From the NCBI RefSeq assembly GCF_900107045.1, contig NZ_FNON01000002.1:992001-1056000 (forward strand): 64,000 bases of DNA. The letters are read 5' to 3'. Below are positions 51,170-60,594 of this stretch, one piece after another (position 1 is the stretch's first letter; each line of letters begins with the position of its first letter). The notes beneath the pieces are model-generated. The model had not been told where the DNA came from and did no database searches. It saw only the letters and a list, made by a program, of their open reading frames with translations. The position numbers and the translations under genes were made by a program. Origin of the DNA: Amycolatopsis xylanica (lineage in GTDB: Bacteria > Actinomycetota > Actinomycetes > Mycobacteriales > Pseudonocardiaceae).

Positions 51170-53068
51170 GTGCGTTACCTGGTGGAGGCCGCCGAACGCC
51201 CGGACGGTTTATACGCGGTATGGGGTGACCGCGTATTCCGGACGCAACGGTCGACCGAGGACGGCACGCTGCTCTTGGTCACCCTGCCGGGTGAAGATGT
51301 GCCTGCCGGCTTCGACGTCGATTGGAACGGGACACAGGCCAAGGTCGTGCCGGAGGCCGAGGCCTCAGCGACCTTCAGCCTGCAGACCCACTGCCGCTAC
51401 GACGACGAGCTTTACCAGGTCGCGCCCCAGGCAGGCGAGCACGAGCTGACACTGCGGTGGACCGGCCACGACGAGACCAGGGCGCACGAACTCGGGCTGA
51501 CCGACTTCAGCACCACCACCGCGCCGGAGAACCTGACCGCGCTGTGGCAGACGCGCCACGACTTCATCGAGAGCGACGAAGGCCGGCCGAAGCCCGGCGG
51601 CGAGGACCAGGGAAGCCTGCTCAAGCAGATCGGGCGCACGCTGGTCCGCGAGCTGCCGACCGGCTGGTTGCGCGTCGCCGCGCAGTTCCGCCAGGTCGGC
51701 GACTACGCCGAGCTGGAGATCAGGGCCGTCGCCGAGGACGACGAAGGCCCGATGACCGTCGCCATCGCCGCGCCGCCACAGCTGTCGACGCTGTTCGTGC
51801 GGCTACGTGCGGCGATGTACGAGCCCGGCGCGGGCACCTGGTTCCAGGGCACCTTCACGCTCGACTCCCAGTCGCGCTTCGACTTCGACTTCGACCCGGA
51901 CACCGAGCCGGACTGGCGGCAGCCGCCGAACGAGGGCGGCAGGCCCAACCAGCGCTTCTACGTCGGCGAGCTGGCGAACTTCCCGCGCGAGCGCGTGCCG
52001 TCGTGGCTTTCGGTGCACGCGGGCAGGCCGTTGAACGTGACCTTCCGCGTCGCGAAGCCCGTCGACGCGCACAACGAGGGCGAGCGCCCAGTCGTCAACC
52101 GCCCTCCGGTGCCACCGGAGGCGGTCCGAGGCGTGCTCGACTACCTGTTCCGCTCGCCGGTGGTAATGAGCAGGCCCGGCCCGCTGCCGGACGTGTTCAG
52201 CCCGAACACGCCGCCGGACGTCCCGAACGCCTTCCACACCGACGGCACCTGGATCTGGCCAGCCGCGGTGCCGCACTACCTGCGCAAGGGCGGCATCCCG
52301 CCGGAGCCGGAGCTGGTCGACCACATCCGCTCGCAGGGCTTCCGCCCCCCGTACGTCAGCGAGCGTCTGCGCGCGACCGCCGAGGCGCATCTGCTCGGCC
52401 AGCCGTACCCGCCGCAGACCCCGGAAGACCTGCCGTCACAGGACAAGCTCGCCCGCGGCGACGAACCGGACCGCGACGCCCGCGCCGCCGACATCCTCGA
52501 CGCGCTGCACCAGCGCCTCGCCGAGCACGGCGTGTCCGACACGGCGTACCGGATCGGCGAACTGGTCGAGGGCGCCTGGTCGCTGCGCAAGACCGACCTG
52601 GGCTGGGAGGTCTCGCGGCCGCCGTCCGACGAGCCGACCTACTTCCCGCGCATCGAGGAAGCGGCCCGCTTCCTGCTGGGCACCCTCCTGCTGTACCCGG
52701 TCCGCGCGGTCGCGGGCGCCGAGGAGCACGACAACCCGGCCGACTGGCCGATCCTGCCGCTGCGCGGCGAGCCGCCGTTGAACTTCTTCAGCAACAAGCG
52801 GCTCGTGGTGCTGCCCGCGGGCACGACCATCCAGCGCTTCGGCAACGAGGCAGGCAACCTGGTGCACCCGGAGTCGGCCCGGTTCGTCGAGACGTCACTC
52901 GCCTACGACCGCGAGCGCGATCACCGCTCCTACCAGGTGCAACGTCCACTGCGCGTGCTCACCGGCATCACCGCGCCGTGGAACGGGATGCCCGGCGGCG
53001 CGGTCGCCTACGTCCTGCCGCACCCGGTCGGCCGTCACCTCGAGTCCGGCGCGCTCACGAGGATTTAG
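51170..53068 (+). CDS. TNT-domain protein 2
   Basis: This 632-residue paralogue of the gene at 43349-44839 carries an extra 130-residue N-terminal beta-rich domain (MRYLVEAAERPDGLYAVWGD). Shared blocks are the YezG-like region (IGRTLVRELPTGWLRVAAQF, then RFDFDFDPDTEPDWR), TDGTWIWPAAVPHYLRK, and the C-terminal TNT-like domain (TTIQRFGNEAGNLVHPES, then ITAPWNGMPGGAVAYV). As in the paralogue, Met stands where TNT enzymes usually have Gln before PGGG. It starts at GTG after GGAGGGGAC. Its last codons lie inside the terminator element that ends the operon. Confidence 0.75.
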   Translation: MRYLVEAAERPDGLYAVWGDRVFRTQRSTEDGTLLLVTLPGEDVPAGFDVDWNGTQAKVVPEAEASATFSLQTHCRYDDELYQVAPQAGEHELTLRWTGHDETRAHELGLTDFSTTTAPENLTALWQTRHDFIESDEGRPKPGGEDQGSLLKQIGRTLVRELPTGWLRVAAQFRQVGDYAELEIRAVAEDDEGPMTVAIAAPPQLSTLFVRLRAAMYEPGAGTWFQGTFTLDSQSRFDFDFDPDTEPDWRQPPNEGGRPNQRFYVGELANFPRERVPSWLSVHAGRPLNVTFRVAKPVDAHNEGERPVVNRPPVPPEAVRGVLDYLFRSPVVMSRPGPLPDVFSPNTPPDVPNAFHTDGTWIWPAAVPHYLRKGGIPPEPELVDHIRSQGFRPPYVSERLRATAEAHLLGQPYPPQTPEDLPSQDKLARGDEPDRDARAADILDALHQRLAEHGVSDTAYRIGELVEGAWSLRKTDLGWEVSRPPSDEPTYFPRIEEAARFLLGTLLLYPVRAVAGAEEHDNPADWPILPLRGEPPLNFFSNKRLVVLPAGTTIQRFGNEAGNLVHPESARFVETSLAYDRERDHRSYQVQRPLRVLTGITAPWNGMPGGAVAYVLPHPVGRHLESGALTRI

Positions 53069-53115
53069 CAGGCTTTATCCCGGGCGCTTTTCCCGGGATA
53101 AAGCCTGCTAAATCC
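53061..53115. terminator. repeat-family bidirectional terminator, copy 3
   Basis: The inner part (CTTTATCCCGGG...CCCGGGATAAAG) matches copies 1 and 2, but the outer arms are GGATTTAGCAG/CTGCTAAATCC. The changes are compensatory, so pairing is kept. It includes the TAG stop of the TNT gene and separates it from a convergent methyltransferase. Confidence 0.85.
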
Positions 53116-53119
53116 CGCT

Positions 53120-53920
53120 CTAAGCAGCTTTGATCAACACCGCAGGCGCCCACCAGTAGTCGGCCAGCGGCTCGATTTCGATGTTTGTGAACCCAGCGGC
53201 CTCGAGCTGTTCGACCCACTTCGCGGCGGGCTGCTCCCAGTTGGTCCGCGCGACCGACGGCGTGATCTGCCCGAGCAGCACCGGCAGCAGAAAACCCTGC
53301 GCGACCAGCGAGGCGTCGGCCCCGTACTCGGTGATCCCGCGTTCGTAGCGCTTGACCATCGACACCAGATGCTCCGGCGTGCCCTCGACGTACACGGGCA
53401 CGTCGAACTCGGCGATGGTCAGCCGCGTCGCCCGCTCCCGGAACGCTTTGAGCACGGACGGCCGATCCTCCGGCACGACCGACTGCAACGAGAACGTCGC
53501 CTGCGCCGCGTCCCACCGCTGCTCATCGTCGCGCGCGAAGAACTCCTGCGCGGTCATCTGCCAGGCCTGCGCGCCGGGCACACCCTTCTTGGCGTCCTTG
53601 AGCAACGCCTCAGACGGCTCGACGAGATCGACCCTGAGCGGCGCGTGCTGCGCCCGGTCCAATGCCGGAACGACCGCGAGCCCGTCACCACAGCCGACAT
53701 CCAGCAACGCGTCGGGCTTCGTCTCGTCGTACCCGGCGGCGAGCGCGTCGCTCAGCCGCTCGTACAGCTCGACGTTCCCGCCGCCGCGCACGAAAGCGGT
53801 GAAGGCGGCCGGCTGGTCGTAGACCTTCCGCTCACCCTCATCCCGCAGGTACTCGGTCAGTTCCTCGCCAAGCCTGAGCCCGGCCGATGCCGCGACGAGC
53901 GCGTCCACTTCGTGCCCCAT
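53120..53920 (-). CDS. SAM-dependent methyltransferase (class I)
   Basis: I chose the ATG at 53920 (MGHEVDALVAASAGLRL), which is 8 bases after a TACGGT box. The 266-residue protein has the SAM motif LLDVGCGDGLAVVPAL near residue 75, an acidic residue in RVDLVEPSEALL, and the downstream AQATFSLQSVVPEDRP. It resembles small-molecule or phytanoyl-type methyltransferases of actinobacteria. Substrate is not apparent. It is convergent with the toxin operon and separate from it. Confidence 0.82.
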   Translation of the reverse strand: MGHEVDALVAASAGLRLGEELTEYLRDEGERKVYDQPAAFTAFVRGGGNVELYERLSDALAAGYDETKPDALLDVGCGDGLAVVPALDRAQHAPLRVDLVEPSEALLKDAKKGVPGAQAWQMTAQEFFARDDEQRWDAAQATFSLQSVVPEDRPSVLKAFRERATRLTIAEFDVPVYVEGTPEHLVSMVKRYERGITEYGADASLVAQGFLLPVLLGQITPSVARTNWEQPAAKWVEQLEAAGFTNIEIEPLADYWWAPAVLIKAA

Positions 53921-53975
53921 GAGCCCCAACCGTACCCACAACCCCGCCCCCGATGTTCCGGCTCCGCCCACGCCA

Positions 53976-54060
53976 AACCCCGAAAGTGGCTTTGGTCAGA
54001 TGTGATAGCCCGAAAGCCACTTTCGTCAGATAAGACCTGACGAAAGCCACTTTCGGGGTT
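53976..54060. repeat. CGAAAG-NNNN-CTTTCG palindromic repeats forming a hairpin after the CCA gene
   Basis: Three copies of a 22-base unit lie at about 53978-53999, 54008-54029 and 54037-54058. The outer two are inverted and can pair over about 22 bases with one GG mismatch. Each unit is itself palindromic (CGAAAG-tggC/CCAC-TTTCG type). The array begins 11 bases past the CCA gene stop and probably serves as its terminator. Confidence 0.75.
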
Positions 54061-54070
54061 TTACGAGGTC

Positions 54071-55516
54071 CTAGGCAGGTGGGGTGATGCCGTTGGCGGC
54101 GGCCCATTTCAGCAGCTCGGCGACCGCTTCGTCGTGGTCGAGGGGGCCGCGGTCGAGGCGGAGCTCCTTGAGGAACTTCCAGGCCTGGCCGACCTGGGGA
54201 CCCGGCTGGAGGCCGAGCAGCTCCATGATCGCGTTGCCGTCGAGGTCGGGACGGACGCGAGCGAGGTCTTCTTGCTCGCGCAGGCGGGCGATGCGTTCTT
54301 CGAGCTGGTCGTAGGTCGCCTGCAACGCGGCCGCCTTGCGCCGGTTGCGGGTGGTGCAGTCGGCGCGGACGAGCTTGTGGAGGCGGGGGAGGAGGTCACC
54401 GGCGTCCGTGACGTAGCGCCGGACGGCCGAGTCGGTCCACTCGCCCTTGCCGTAGCCGTGGAACCGCAGGTGGAGGAAGACCAGCTGCGAGACGGACTCG
54501 ATGATCTCCTTCGAGTACTTCAGCTCGCGCAAACGTTTGCGGGCCATCTTCGCGCCGACCACCTCGTGGTGGTGGAAGCTCACCCCACCACCCGGCTGAA
54601 ACTCGCGCGTGCGCGGTTTGCCGACGTCGTGCAGCAGCGCGGCCAGCCGGAGGATCAAATCCGGCTCGGAGGTCGGCTCGTGCGTCTTCTCCAGCTCGAT
54701 CGCCTGCCGCAGCACGGTCAGCGAGTGCTGGTAGACGTCCTTGTGCTGGTGGTGCTCGTCGATCGCGAGCCGCATGCCGGGCACCTCGGGCAGCACCCGC
54801 TCGGCCAGCCCGGTGTCGACCATCAGCTCCAGGCCCGGCCGCGGGTCGTCGGCCAGCAGTAGCTTCGACAGCTCTGCCTGCACACGCTCGGCGGTGATCC
54901 GGTCGATCTCGCCCGCCATCTCGGTCATCGCCTTGACCACGCGCGGCGCCGGGGTGAACCCGAGCTGCGCGGCGAACCGGGCCGCGCGCAGCATGCGCAG
55001 CGGGTCGTCGGCGAAGGACTCCTGCGGCGTCGCGGGCGTGTCGAGCAGGCGGTCGCGCAACGCGGACATGCCGTCGTAGGGGTCGACAAATTTCTTCGCC
55101 GCCAAGTCGATGGCCATCGCGTTGACCGAGAAGTCGCGCCTGAGCAGGTCTTCTTCGATGGTGTCGCCGAAGGTGACCTCGGGATTGCGGGTCACCCGGT
55201 CATAACTGTCCGCGCGGAAGGTGGTGATCTCGAGCAGCGAGCCCTGCTTGGTCACCCCGACGGTGCCGAAGGCGATCCCGACTTCCCAGATGTTGTCGGC
55301 CCAGCCGCGCACGATGTCGAGCACCTGCTGCGGCCGCGCGTCGGTGGTGAAGTCGAGATCGTGCGAACCACGCCCGAGCATGACGTCGCGGACACTGCCG
55401 CCGACCAGATACAGCTTGTGACCGGCCTTGCTGAAAAGGCCAGCCAGTTCATCCGCCAGTGGGGAGATACGCATCAGCTCGGTCACCGCATTCTGCATGG
55501 CGACTAGTTCGTTCAC
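54071..55516 (-). CDS. cca: CCA tRNA nucleotidyltransferase
   Basis: The enzyme adds or repairs the CCA end of tRNAs. It is 481 residues from the GTG at 55516, chosen because GGTGGGA lies 5 bases upstream. The class II nucleotidyltransferase motif is LYLVGGSVRDVMLGRGSHDLDF, with GGS at 39-41 and the metal Asp pair at 53 and 55. The RRDFSVNAMA and DPLRMLRAARFA motifs follow, and an HD domain carries LLHDVGKP near 295. This is the PcnA/Rv3907c type. It is divergent from the NUDIX gene, the same arrangement as in mycobacteria near oriC. Confidence 0.95.
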   Translation of the reverse strand: MNELVAMQNAVTELMRISPLADELAGLFSKAGHKLYLVGGSVRDVMLGRGSHDLDFTTDARPQQVLDIVRGWADNIWEVGIAFGTVGVTKQGSLLEITTFRADSYDRVTRNPEVTFGDTIEEDLLRRDFSVNAMAIDLAAKKFVDPYDGMSALRDRLLDTPATPQESFADDPLRMLRAARFAAQLGFTPAPRVVKAMTEMAGEIDRITAERVQAELSKLLLADDPRPGLELMVDTGLAERVLPEVPGMRLAIDEHHQHKDVYQHSLTVLRQAIELEKTHEPTSEPDLILRLAALLHDVGKPRTREFQPGGGVSFHHHEVVGAKMARKRLRELKYSKEIIESVSQLVFLHLRFHGYGKGEWTDSAVRRYVTDAGDLLPRLHKLVRADCTTRNRRKAAALQATYDQLEERIARLREQEDLARVRPDLDGNAIMELLGLQPGPQVGQAWKFLKELRLDRGPLDHDEAVAELLKWAAANGITPPA

Positions 55517-55605
55517 TGCAATCCCACCACGAAAGGGGTGCACTTACTACGCGCACCGATCAACACGGACACGGAGAGCCAGGGTAGCGACGCCGCCGTT
55601 TGCTC

Positions 55606-55617
55606 TAGCATCGCAGC
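55606..55617 (+). promoter_or_regulatory. leaderless -10 box of the NUDIX gene
   Basis: TAGCAT at 55606-55611 is followed by 6 bases and the ATG, with no ribosome site. Confidence 0.5.
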
Positions 55618-56142
55618 ATGTCTGGATCGGCCGGTCGCACCGGTGCCTCGAAGCCGGGCCGCCGGCGGAGGCGCCAGCGCGGCAGGAGGCTGACGACGGT
55701 CGACGAGACCTCGGCTGGTGGCCTGGTCATGGACGCCGACCGGGAGAACGCGGTGCTGATCGGCAGGCTCGACCGGCACGGCAAACTGCTCTGGTCGCTG
55801 CCCAAGGGACATATCGAAGACGGCGAGACGGTCGAGCAGACCGCCATGCGCGAGGTGAAGGAGGAGACCGGCATTTCCGCGCAGGTCATCGAGCCGCTCG
55901 GCGCGATCGACTACTGGTTCGTCGCCGACCGCCGCCGGGTGCACAAGACCGTCCACCACTTCCTGCTCGAAGCCGTCGGCGGCGAGCTGTCCGATGAGGA
56001 CGTCGAAGTCACCGAGGTAGCCTGGTTCCCGGTCACCGACCTGGAGACCAAACTCGCCTACGCCGACGAACGCAAGCTGGTCCGCAAGGCCCGCGAGCTG
56101 TTCTCGCACGAATCCCCTGCCGCTGAGGGAGCTAACGAGTGA
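55618..56142 (+). CDS. NUDIX hydrolase (MutT4-like)
   Basis: The Nudix box of this 174-residue protein is complete: [23 protein letters not shown], with the REVKEE catalytic glutamates. A basic N-terminal stretch (RRRRQRGRR) precedes the domain. Position and divergence from cca match mycobacterial mutT4 (Rv3908). The substrate is probably a nucleotide or capped RNA, unproven here. The stop overlaps the DUF6049 gene in ATGA form. Confidence 0.92.
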   Translation: MSGSAGRTGASKPGRRRRRQRGRRLTTVDETSAGGLVMDADRENAVLIGRLDRHGKLLWSLPKGHIEDGETVEQTAMREVKEETGISAQVIEPLGAIDYWFVADRRRVHKTVHHFLLEAVGGELSDEDVEVTEVAWFPVTDLETKLAYADERKLVRKARELFSHESPAAEGANE

Positions 56143-58283
56143 AGCGGCTCGCCGCCATCTGCTTGACCATTTGCTTCTTGCTCGTCCAAGGACTCTTCGG
56201 CGCGCACGCCGCGCAGCCGCAGCCGCGCCAGGAACCGAGCAGGCTCCGTTTCGACGTCGAGCAGATGAACCCCAGGGTGCTCACCTCGAACTCGACCACG
56301 CTGAACATCAGCGGCAAGGTCACCAACATCGGGGACCGGAAGCTCTCGAAGCTGCAGGTCCGGCTGCAGTTCGGCGAGCGGATCACCACCGAGCGGCAGT
56401 TCACCGAGTCGGTCGAGGGCACCACGCCGACCGACGCGAGTGTCTCGCAGTTCACCGAGGTCACCGACGTGCTCGAGCCTGGCGCGTCCGCCCCGCTGAA
56501 CATCACGGTGCCGCTGACCACGTTCAAGCCGTCGAAGATCGGCGTGTTCCCGCTGCTGGTCAACATCAACGGGGTGCCGGAGTTCGGCGGCCAGGCCAGG
56601 CTCGCCGCGCTCAACATGCTGCTGCCCGTGCTCGGCATCCCCGGCAAGCAGGCGCCGGACAAGCAGGCGAAGGCCGCGCAGCTGTCCATCCTGTGGCCGC
56701 TCACCAGCAGCGTCCCGCACGTCGCGACCTGGCCGTTCCACAGCCAGCTCACGCTGGACAACGACCAGCTGGCCGACGACCTCGACCAGGGCGGCAGGCT
56801 GAACTCGCTGCTCAAGGCCGCGCAGACGATCCAAGACGACTCGAAGCTGTTCAACTCGCTGTGTTTCGCGGTCGACCCCGACCTCGTCTCGATCATCGAC
56901 GCGATGTCGCATGGCTACCTGGTGCGCACCGGCGGCAGCCCGATCACCGGACGCGGCGCCGAGCTGGCGAAGCAGTGGCTCGGCACGTTGAAGCAGCTGG
57001 TCAACGGCCACTGCATGGTCCCGCTCCCGTTCGCCGACGCCGACCTGTCCGTGCTCTCGGCGGTCAAAAACGGTGAGCAGGCCGACGGCGAGCTCGTGAC
57101 CAAGGCCGCCAACCAGACCGCGGTGCTGGAAACGATCCTCAACGCGGTACCCGTCGAGAACACCCTCTGGCCGGAAGGCCCGCTCGACTCGGCCACGATC
57201 GGCGCGCTGACCTCGGCGGGCATCAAGACGATCATCACCGAGTCCAACCGGGTCCAGTCGACCGAGCAGCTCGACACCCCGGTCACCCTCGCGGGCTCCG
57301 ATCTGCACGTCCAGCCCGCCGATTCGCTGACCTCCGCCGCGCTGAGCGTCGGCGACAAGCCCAACAACGCGGCGGCCAAGCCCGCGGTCTCCACGCAGAA
57401 CGGACTCGCCGCGATCGCCTTCCGCGCGGGTCTGGGCCAGGGCCAGACGAATCCCGGCCGACTGGTGGTCGCGCCGCCGCACCGCTGGAGCGCGCCGCTG
57501 CCCGAGCTGATCACCATGCTGCGCACGCTCACCGGCTACACCGAGAGCGGCATGATCTCGCCGGTCTCGCTCAAGGACTCGCTCACCTCGAAGCCGTCGG
57601 CCACCGCGGAGCCGAACAACACCTCGCAGGACCTGGCGACGGCGCCGTCCGCCGAGTTCACCGGCGCGCTGACCGACATCGACACCTCGATCACCAACTT
57701 CACCTCGGCCATGACGGTCGACCCGACCGCGCAGGTCAAGCCTGCCGAGCTGGTCACACCCGTCCGCGACGGCCTGATCCGCGCCACCTCCGGCGCCTGG
57801 CGGACCGCGGGCGGCGGGATACCCGCGGCGACCGGCAACGCGCGCGGTGAGCTGGCGAACCTCACCAGCCAGGTCGGTGTGGTCAACCCGACCCAGCGCT
57901 TCTCGCTGACCTCGGGCTCGTCGCCGCTGCCGGTGACGCTGTCCAACGACCTGCCGGTCGCGATGACCGTCCAGATCGGCCTCAACAACAGCACCGGCCT
58001 GCGCTCGCCCAACGAGATCGCGCCGCGGTCCATCCCGGCCAACGCCAAGCGGCAGCAGCTCGTCCCGATCGAGGCGCTGCGGGCGGGCCGGTTCAGCGTC
58101 GACGTCTCGCTGAGCACCCCGGCGGGCACCCGGCTCGGCAGCACGGCGAAATTCGAGCTCAGCTCCAACGAGTACGGCACGCTCACGCTGATCGTCACCA
58201 TCGTCGCGGGCGCGGCTTTACTCCTGTTGTCTTCGCGTCGCATCTATCGGAGGATCAAAGAGAGCAAGGCCACTAGGGTTTGA
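56139..58283 (+). CDS. DUF6049 family secreted/anchored protein
   Basis: This 714-residue protein has a signal peptide ([20 protein letters not shown]) and a large extracytoplasmic region. It ends in a C-terminal membrane helix ([20 protein letters not shown]) with a basic tail. It corresponds in position and layout to Rv3909. The start of the mature part ([20 protein letters not shown]) looks like an Ig/CARDB-type beta domain. Function is unknown, but it is always next to MurJ in this group, so a role in cell-wall assembly is plausible. Confidence 0.9.
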   Translation: MKRLAAICLTICFLLVQGLFGAHAAQPQPRQEPSRLRFDVEQMNPRVLTSNSTTLNISGKVTNIGDRKLSKLQVRLQFGERITTERQFTESVEGTTPTDASVSQFTEVTDVLEPGASAPLNITVPLTTFKPSKIGVFPLLVNINGVPEFGGQARLAALNMLLPVLGIPGKQAPDKQAKAAQLSILWPLTSSVPHVATWPFHSQLTLDNDQLADDLDQGGRLNSLLKAAQTIQDDSKLFNSLCFAVDPDLVSIIDAMSHGYLVRTGGSPITGRGAELAKQWLGTLKQLVNGHCMVPLPFADADLSVLSAVKNGEQADGELVTKAANQTAVLETILNAVPVENTLWPEGPLDSATIGALTSAGIKTIITESNRVQSTEQLDTPVTLAGSDLHVQPADSLTSAALSVGDKPNNAAAKPAVSTQNGLAAIAFRAGLGQGQTNPGRLVVAPPHRWSAPLPELITMLRTLTGYTESGMISPVSLKDSLTSKPSATAEPNNTSQDLATAPSAEFTGALTDIDTSITNFTSAMTVDPTAQVKPAELVTPVRDGLIRATSGAWRTAGGGIPAATGNARGELANLTSQVGVVNPTQRFSLTSGSSPLPVTLSNDLPVAMTVQIGLNNSTGLRSPNEIAPRSIPANAKRQQLVPIEALRAGRFSVDVSLSTPAGTRLGSTAKFELSSNEYGTLTLIVTIVAGAALLLLSSRRIYRRIKESKATRV

Positions 58284-58347
58284 GCCTTTTCGGGCCGCGC
58301 CGACTACCCTGGGTCGACGACGAAACCGGCTGAGGATTGGGCGCACG

Positions 58348-60525
58348 TTGAACAGAGGACCGGGTGTGCCACCCGAGCGTGCCGGACGCCCTCCTCGTCC
58401 AGGCTCTGACCAGCCAGAACGCCGCCAGCCGCCGCCTGCGCAGCCACCTGCCGGGCCGCCGCCGGACGGCCGCCGCCGTGTCACACCGTCACGAGACGAG
58501 GAGACGCGCAGGCTCAAGCCGCTGCCGCAGCCGAGCCGCCCGGCGCAGGGTCAGCCACCGCAGCTGCCGCCGATCCGCTCGGCCAAGCCGGTCCCGACCC
58601 GACAGAAACCACCCCAAAATCCGCCGCCGACCCGGCAGCAGGCCGCCGCCCCCCAGGGACCGCCGCCCGCGCCGCGCCGCGGCCAGCAGGCGCCGCGCTC
58701 CGGTCCGGTCCGGCCGTGGAACCGTGACAACCTGCCCGCGCCGGTCCCGCCGCCCTCCGCGGGTGGTGAGCCGGACGCGACCCAGTTCATCCCGCGCATC
58801 CCCGGCGTCCCGGTCGGCTCGCGCTGGCCCGTCGCCGACCCGGACGTGCTGCGGCCGTACGACGCGCTCGCCACCCAGGTCATGCAGCGGGTCGACCTCC
58901 CGCTCGTCCGTCCTGGGGAAAAGGAACCGGACAAGAAGGCGCCGTCGCTGGTCAAGACCAGCGGCAAGATCGCCATCGCGTCGCTGATCAGCCGGATCAC
59001 CGGCTTCCTCTGGAAGCTGATGCTGGTCGCCGCGATCGGCGCCGGCGTCGCCAACGACTCGTTCAACGTCGCCAACACGATGCCGAACATCGTCTTCGAG
59101 CTGCTGATGGGTGGCGTGCTGGCGAGTGTGGTCGTCCCGCTGCTCGTCCGCGCGCAGGACGACGAGGACGGCGGTGAGGCCTATACCCAGCGGCTGATCA
59201 CGGTCGCCGGTGTCCTGCTGCTGGTCGGCACGGTGATCGCGGTGATCGCCGCGCCAGCCTTCACCGCGCTGTACGTCGACACCTCCGGCAAGGCGAACCC
59301 GGCGCTGACCACCGCGTTCGCCTACCTGCTGCTGCCACAGATCTTCTTCTACGGCATGTTCGCGCTGCTCTCGGCCGTGCTGAACTCCAAGAACAACTTC
59401 GGGCCGGCCGCCTGGGCGCCGGTGATCAACAACCTGGTGGTCATCTTCACGATCGTCGTGGTGGCGATCCTGCCCGGCGACATCTCGCTGGACCCGGTCT
59501 CACTCGGCGACACGAAACTCCTCGTGCTCGGCGTCGGCGTGACCGCGGGCATCGTGGCGCAGGCCGTGATGCTCGTGCCGCCGCTGCTGCGCACCGGTTT
59601 CCGGTTCAAGTGGGCCTGGGGCATCGACAAGCAGATGAAGGAGTTCGGCGGGCTCGCGCTCTGGATCCTCGGCTACGTCGCGGTCAGCCAGGTCGGCTAC
59701 ACGATCAACACGCGTGTGCTGACCAGCGGCAGCGAGGGCGGCGTCACCGCGTACAGCAACGCGTGGCTGCTGTTCCAGCTCCCGTACGGCGTCATCGGCG
59801 TCTCGCTGCTGACCGCGATCATGCCCAGGCTCAGCCGGGCGGCGGCCGACGGCGACCACAAGAAGCTCGTCGCCGACCTGTCCTATGCCTCGCGGCTGTC
59901 GACCGTGATGCTGGTGCCGATCTCGGCGGTGCTGACGATCGTCGGCTCGTCCATCGGTGTCGCGCTGTTCAGCTTCGGCAAGAGCACGCCGGAGGCGGCG
60001 TCGCGGCTGGGCTCGGCGCTGGCGATCTGCGCGTTCGCGCTGCTGCCGTACGCGCTGGTCATGCTCCAGCTGCGGGTGTTCTACGCGATGAAGGACGCGC
60101 GGACGCCGACGCTGATCATGATCGTGATGACCGTGGTCAAGGTCCCGCTGCTGTACATGTGCCAGGGCCTGCTCGACGGCGACCACATCGTGCTCGGCGC
60201 GATGATGGTCAACGGGCTGACCTTCGTGGTCGGCGCGATCCTCGGTCAGGTGTGGCTCTGGGTGACGCTCGGTAACCTCCGGAGCAAGCGGGTACTCGGC
60301 GTGATCCTCTTCACCGTCGTCGCGAGCGGGGCGGGCGTCGGCGCCGCGTACGTCGTCGGGCTGCTCGTGCCAGACTCGCTGGGGCCGATTCTGCAGGCCT
60401 GGGTAAAGTTGATCTTGCAAGGCATCGTCGGCATCGTGGTGTCGTTCGGTGTGCTGGTCGCGCTCAAGGTCGAGGAACTGGCGCCGGCCACGTCGAGATT
60501 CACTCGTCTGATCAAGCGCAAATAA
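58348..60525 (+). CDS. murJ: lipid II flippase MurJ
   Basis: This MVF/MviN-type flippase (725 residues) moves lipid II across the membrane. The first 200 residues are a cytoplasmic Pro/Arg-rich tail. The membrane part from about 215 has 14 hydrophobic segments, with SLISRITGFLWKLMLVAAIG and NIVFELLMGGVLASVVVPLL at the start. The called start is TTG. A GTG at 58366 has a better-spaced AGAGGA site and may be the true one. Unlike Mycobacterium tuberculosis MviN (Rv3910), the pseudokinase is not fused but encoded by the next gene. Confidence 0.92.
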   Translation: MNRGPGVPPERAGRPPRPGSDQPERRQPPPAQPPAGPPPDGRRRVTPSRDEETRRLKPLPQPSRPAQGQPPQLPPIRSAKPVPTRQKPPQNPPPTRQQAAAPQGPPPAPRRGQQAPRSGPVRPWNRDNLPAPVPPPSAGGEPDATQFIPRIPGVPVGSRWPVADPDVLRPYDALATQVMQRVDLPLVRPGEKEPDKKAPSLVKTSGKIAIASLISRITGFLWKLMLVAAIGAGVANDSFNVANTMPNIVFELLMGGVLASVVVPLLVRAQDDEDGGEAYTQRLITVAGVLLLVGTVIAVIAAPAFTALYVDTSGKANPALTTAFAYLLLPQIFFYGMFALLSAVLNSKNNFGPAAWAPVINNLVVIFTIVVVAILPGDISLDPVSLGDTKLLVLGVGVTAGIVAQAVMLVPPLLRTGFRFKWAWGIDKQMKEFGGLALWILGYVAVSQVGYTINTRVLTSGSEGGVTAYSNAWLLFQLPYGVIGVSLLTAIMPRLSRAAADGDHKKLVADLSYASRLSTVMLVPISAVLTIVGSSIGVALFSFGKSTPEAASRLGSALAICAFALLPYALVMLQLRVFYAMKDARTPTLIMIVMTVVKVPLLYMCQGLLDGDHIVLGAMMVNGLTFVVGAILGQVWLWVTLGNLRSKRVLGVILFTVVASGAGVGAAYVVGLLVPDSLGPILQAWVKLILQGIVGIVVSFGVLVALKVEELAPATSRFTRLIKRK

Positions 60526-60594
60526 CGATTGACGCACAGATAACCCGCGACCACGCGTCGTATTCCCGTACCCTCGGTCAGGGAGATATCGGGA

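Noticed and set aside
32829..53068. Complete T7SS apparatus in this window
   Set aside because: No EccC ATPase, EccB/D/E membrane proteins or mycosin are present; only substrates and accessory genes are seen, so the machine must be encoded elsewhere.
54008..54029. CRISPR-like array from the CGAAAG repeats
   Set aside because: Units are palindromic, irregularly spaced, partly inverted and only three in number; no cas genes are near.
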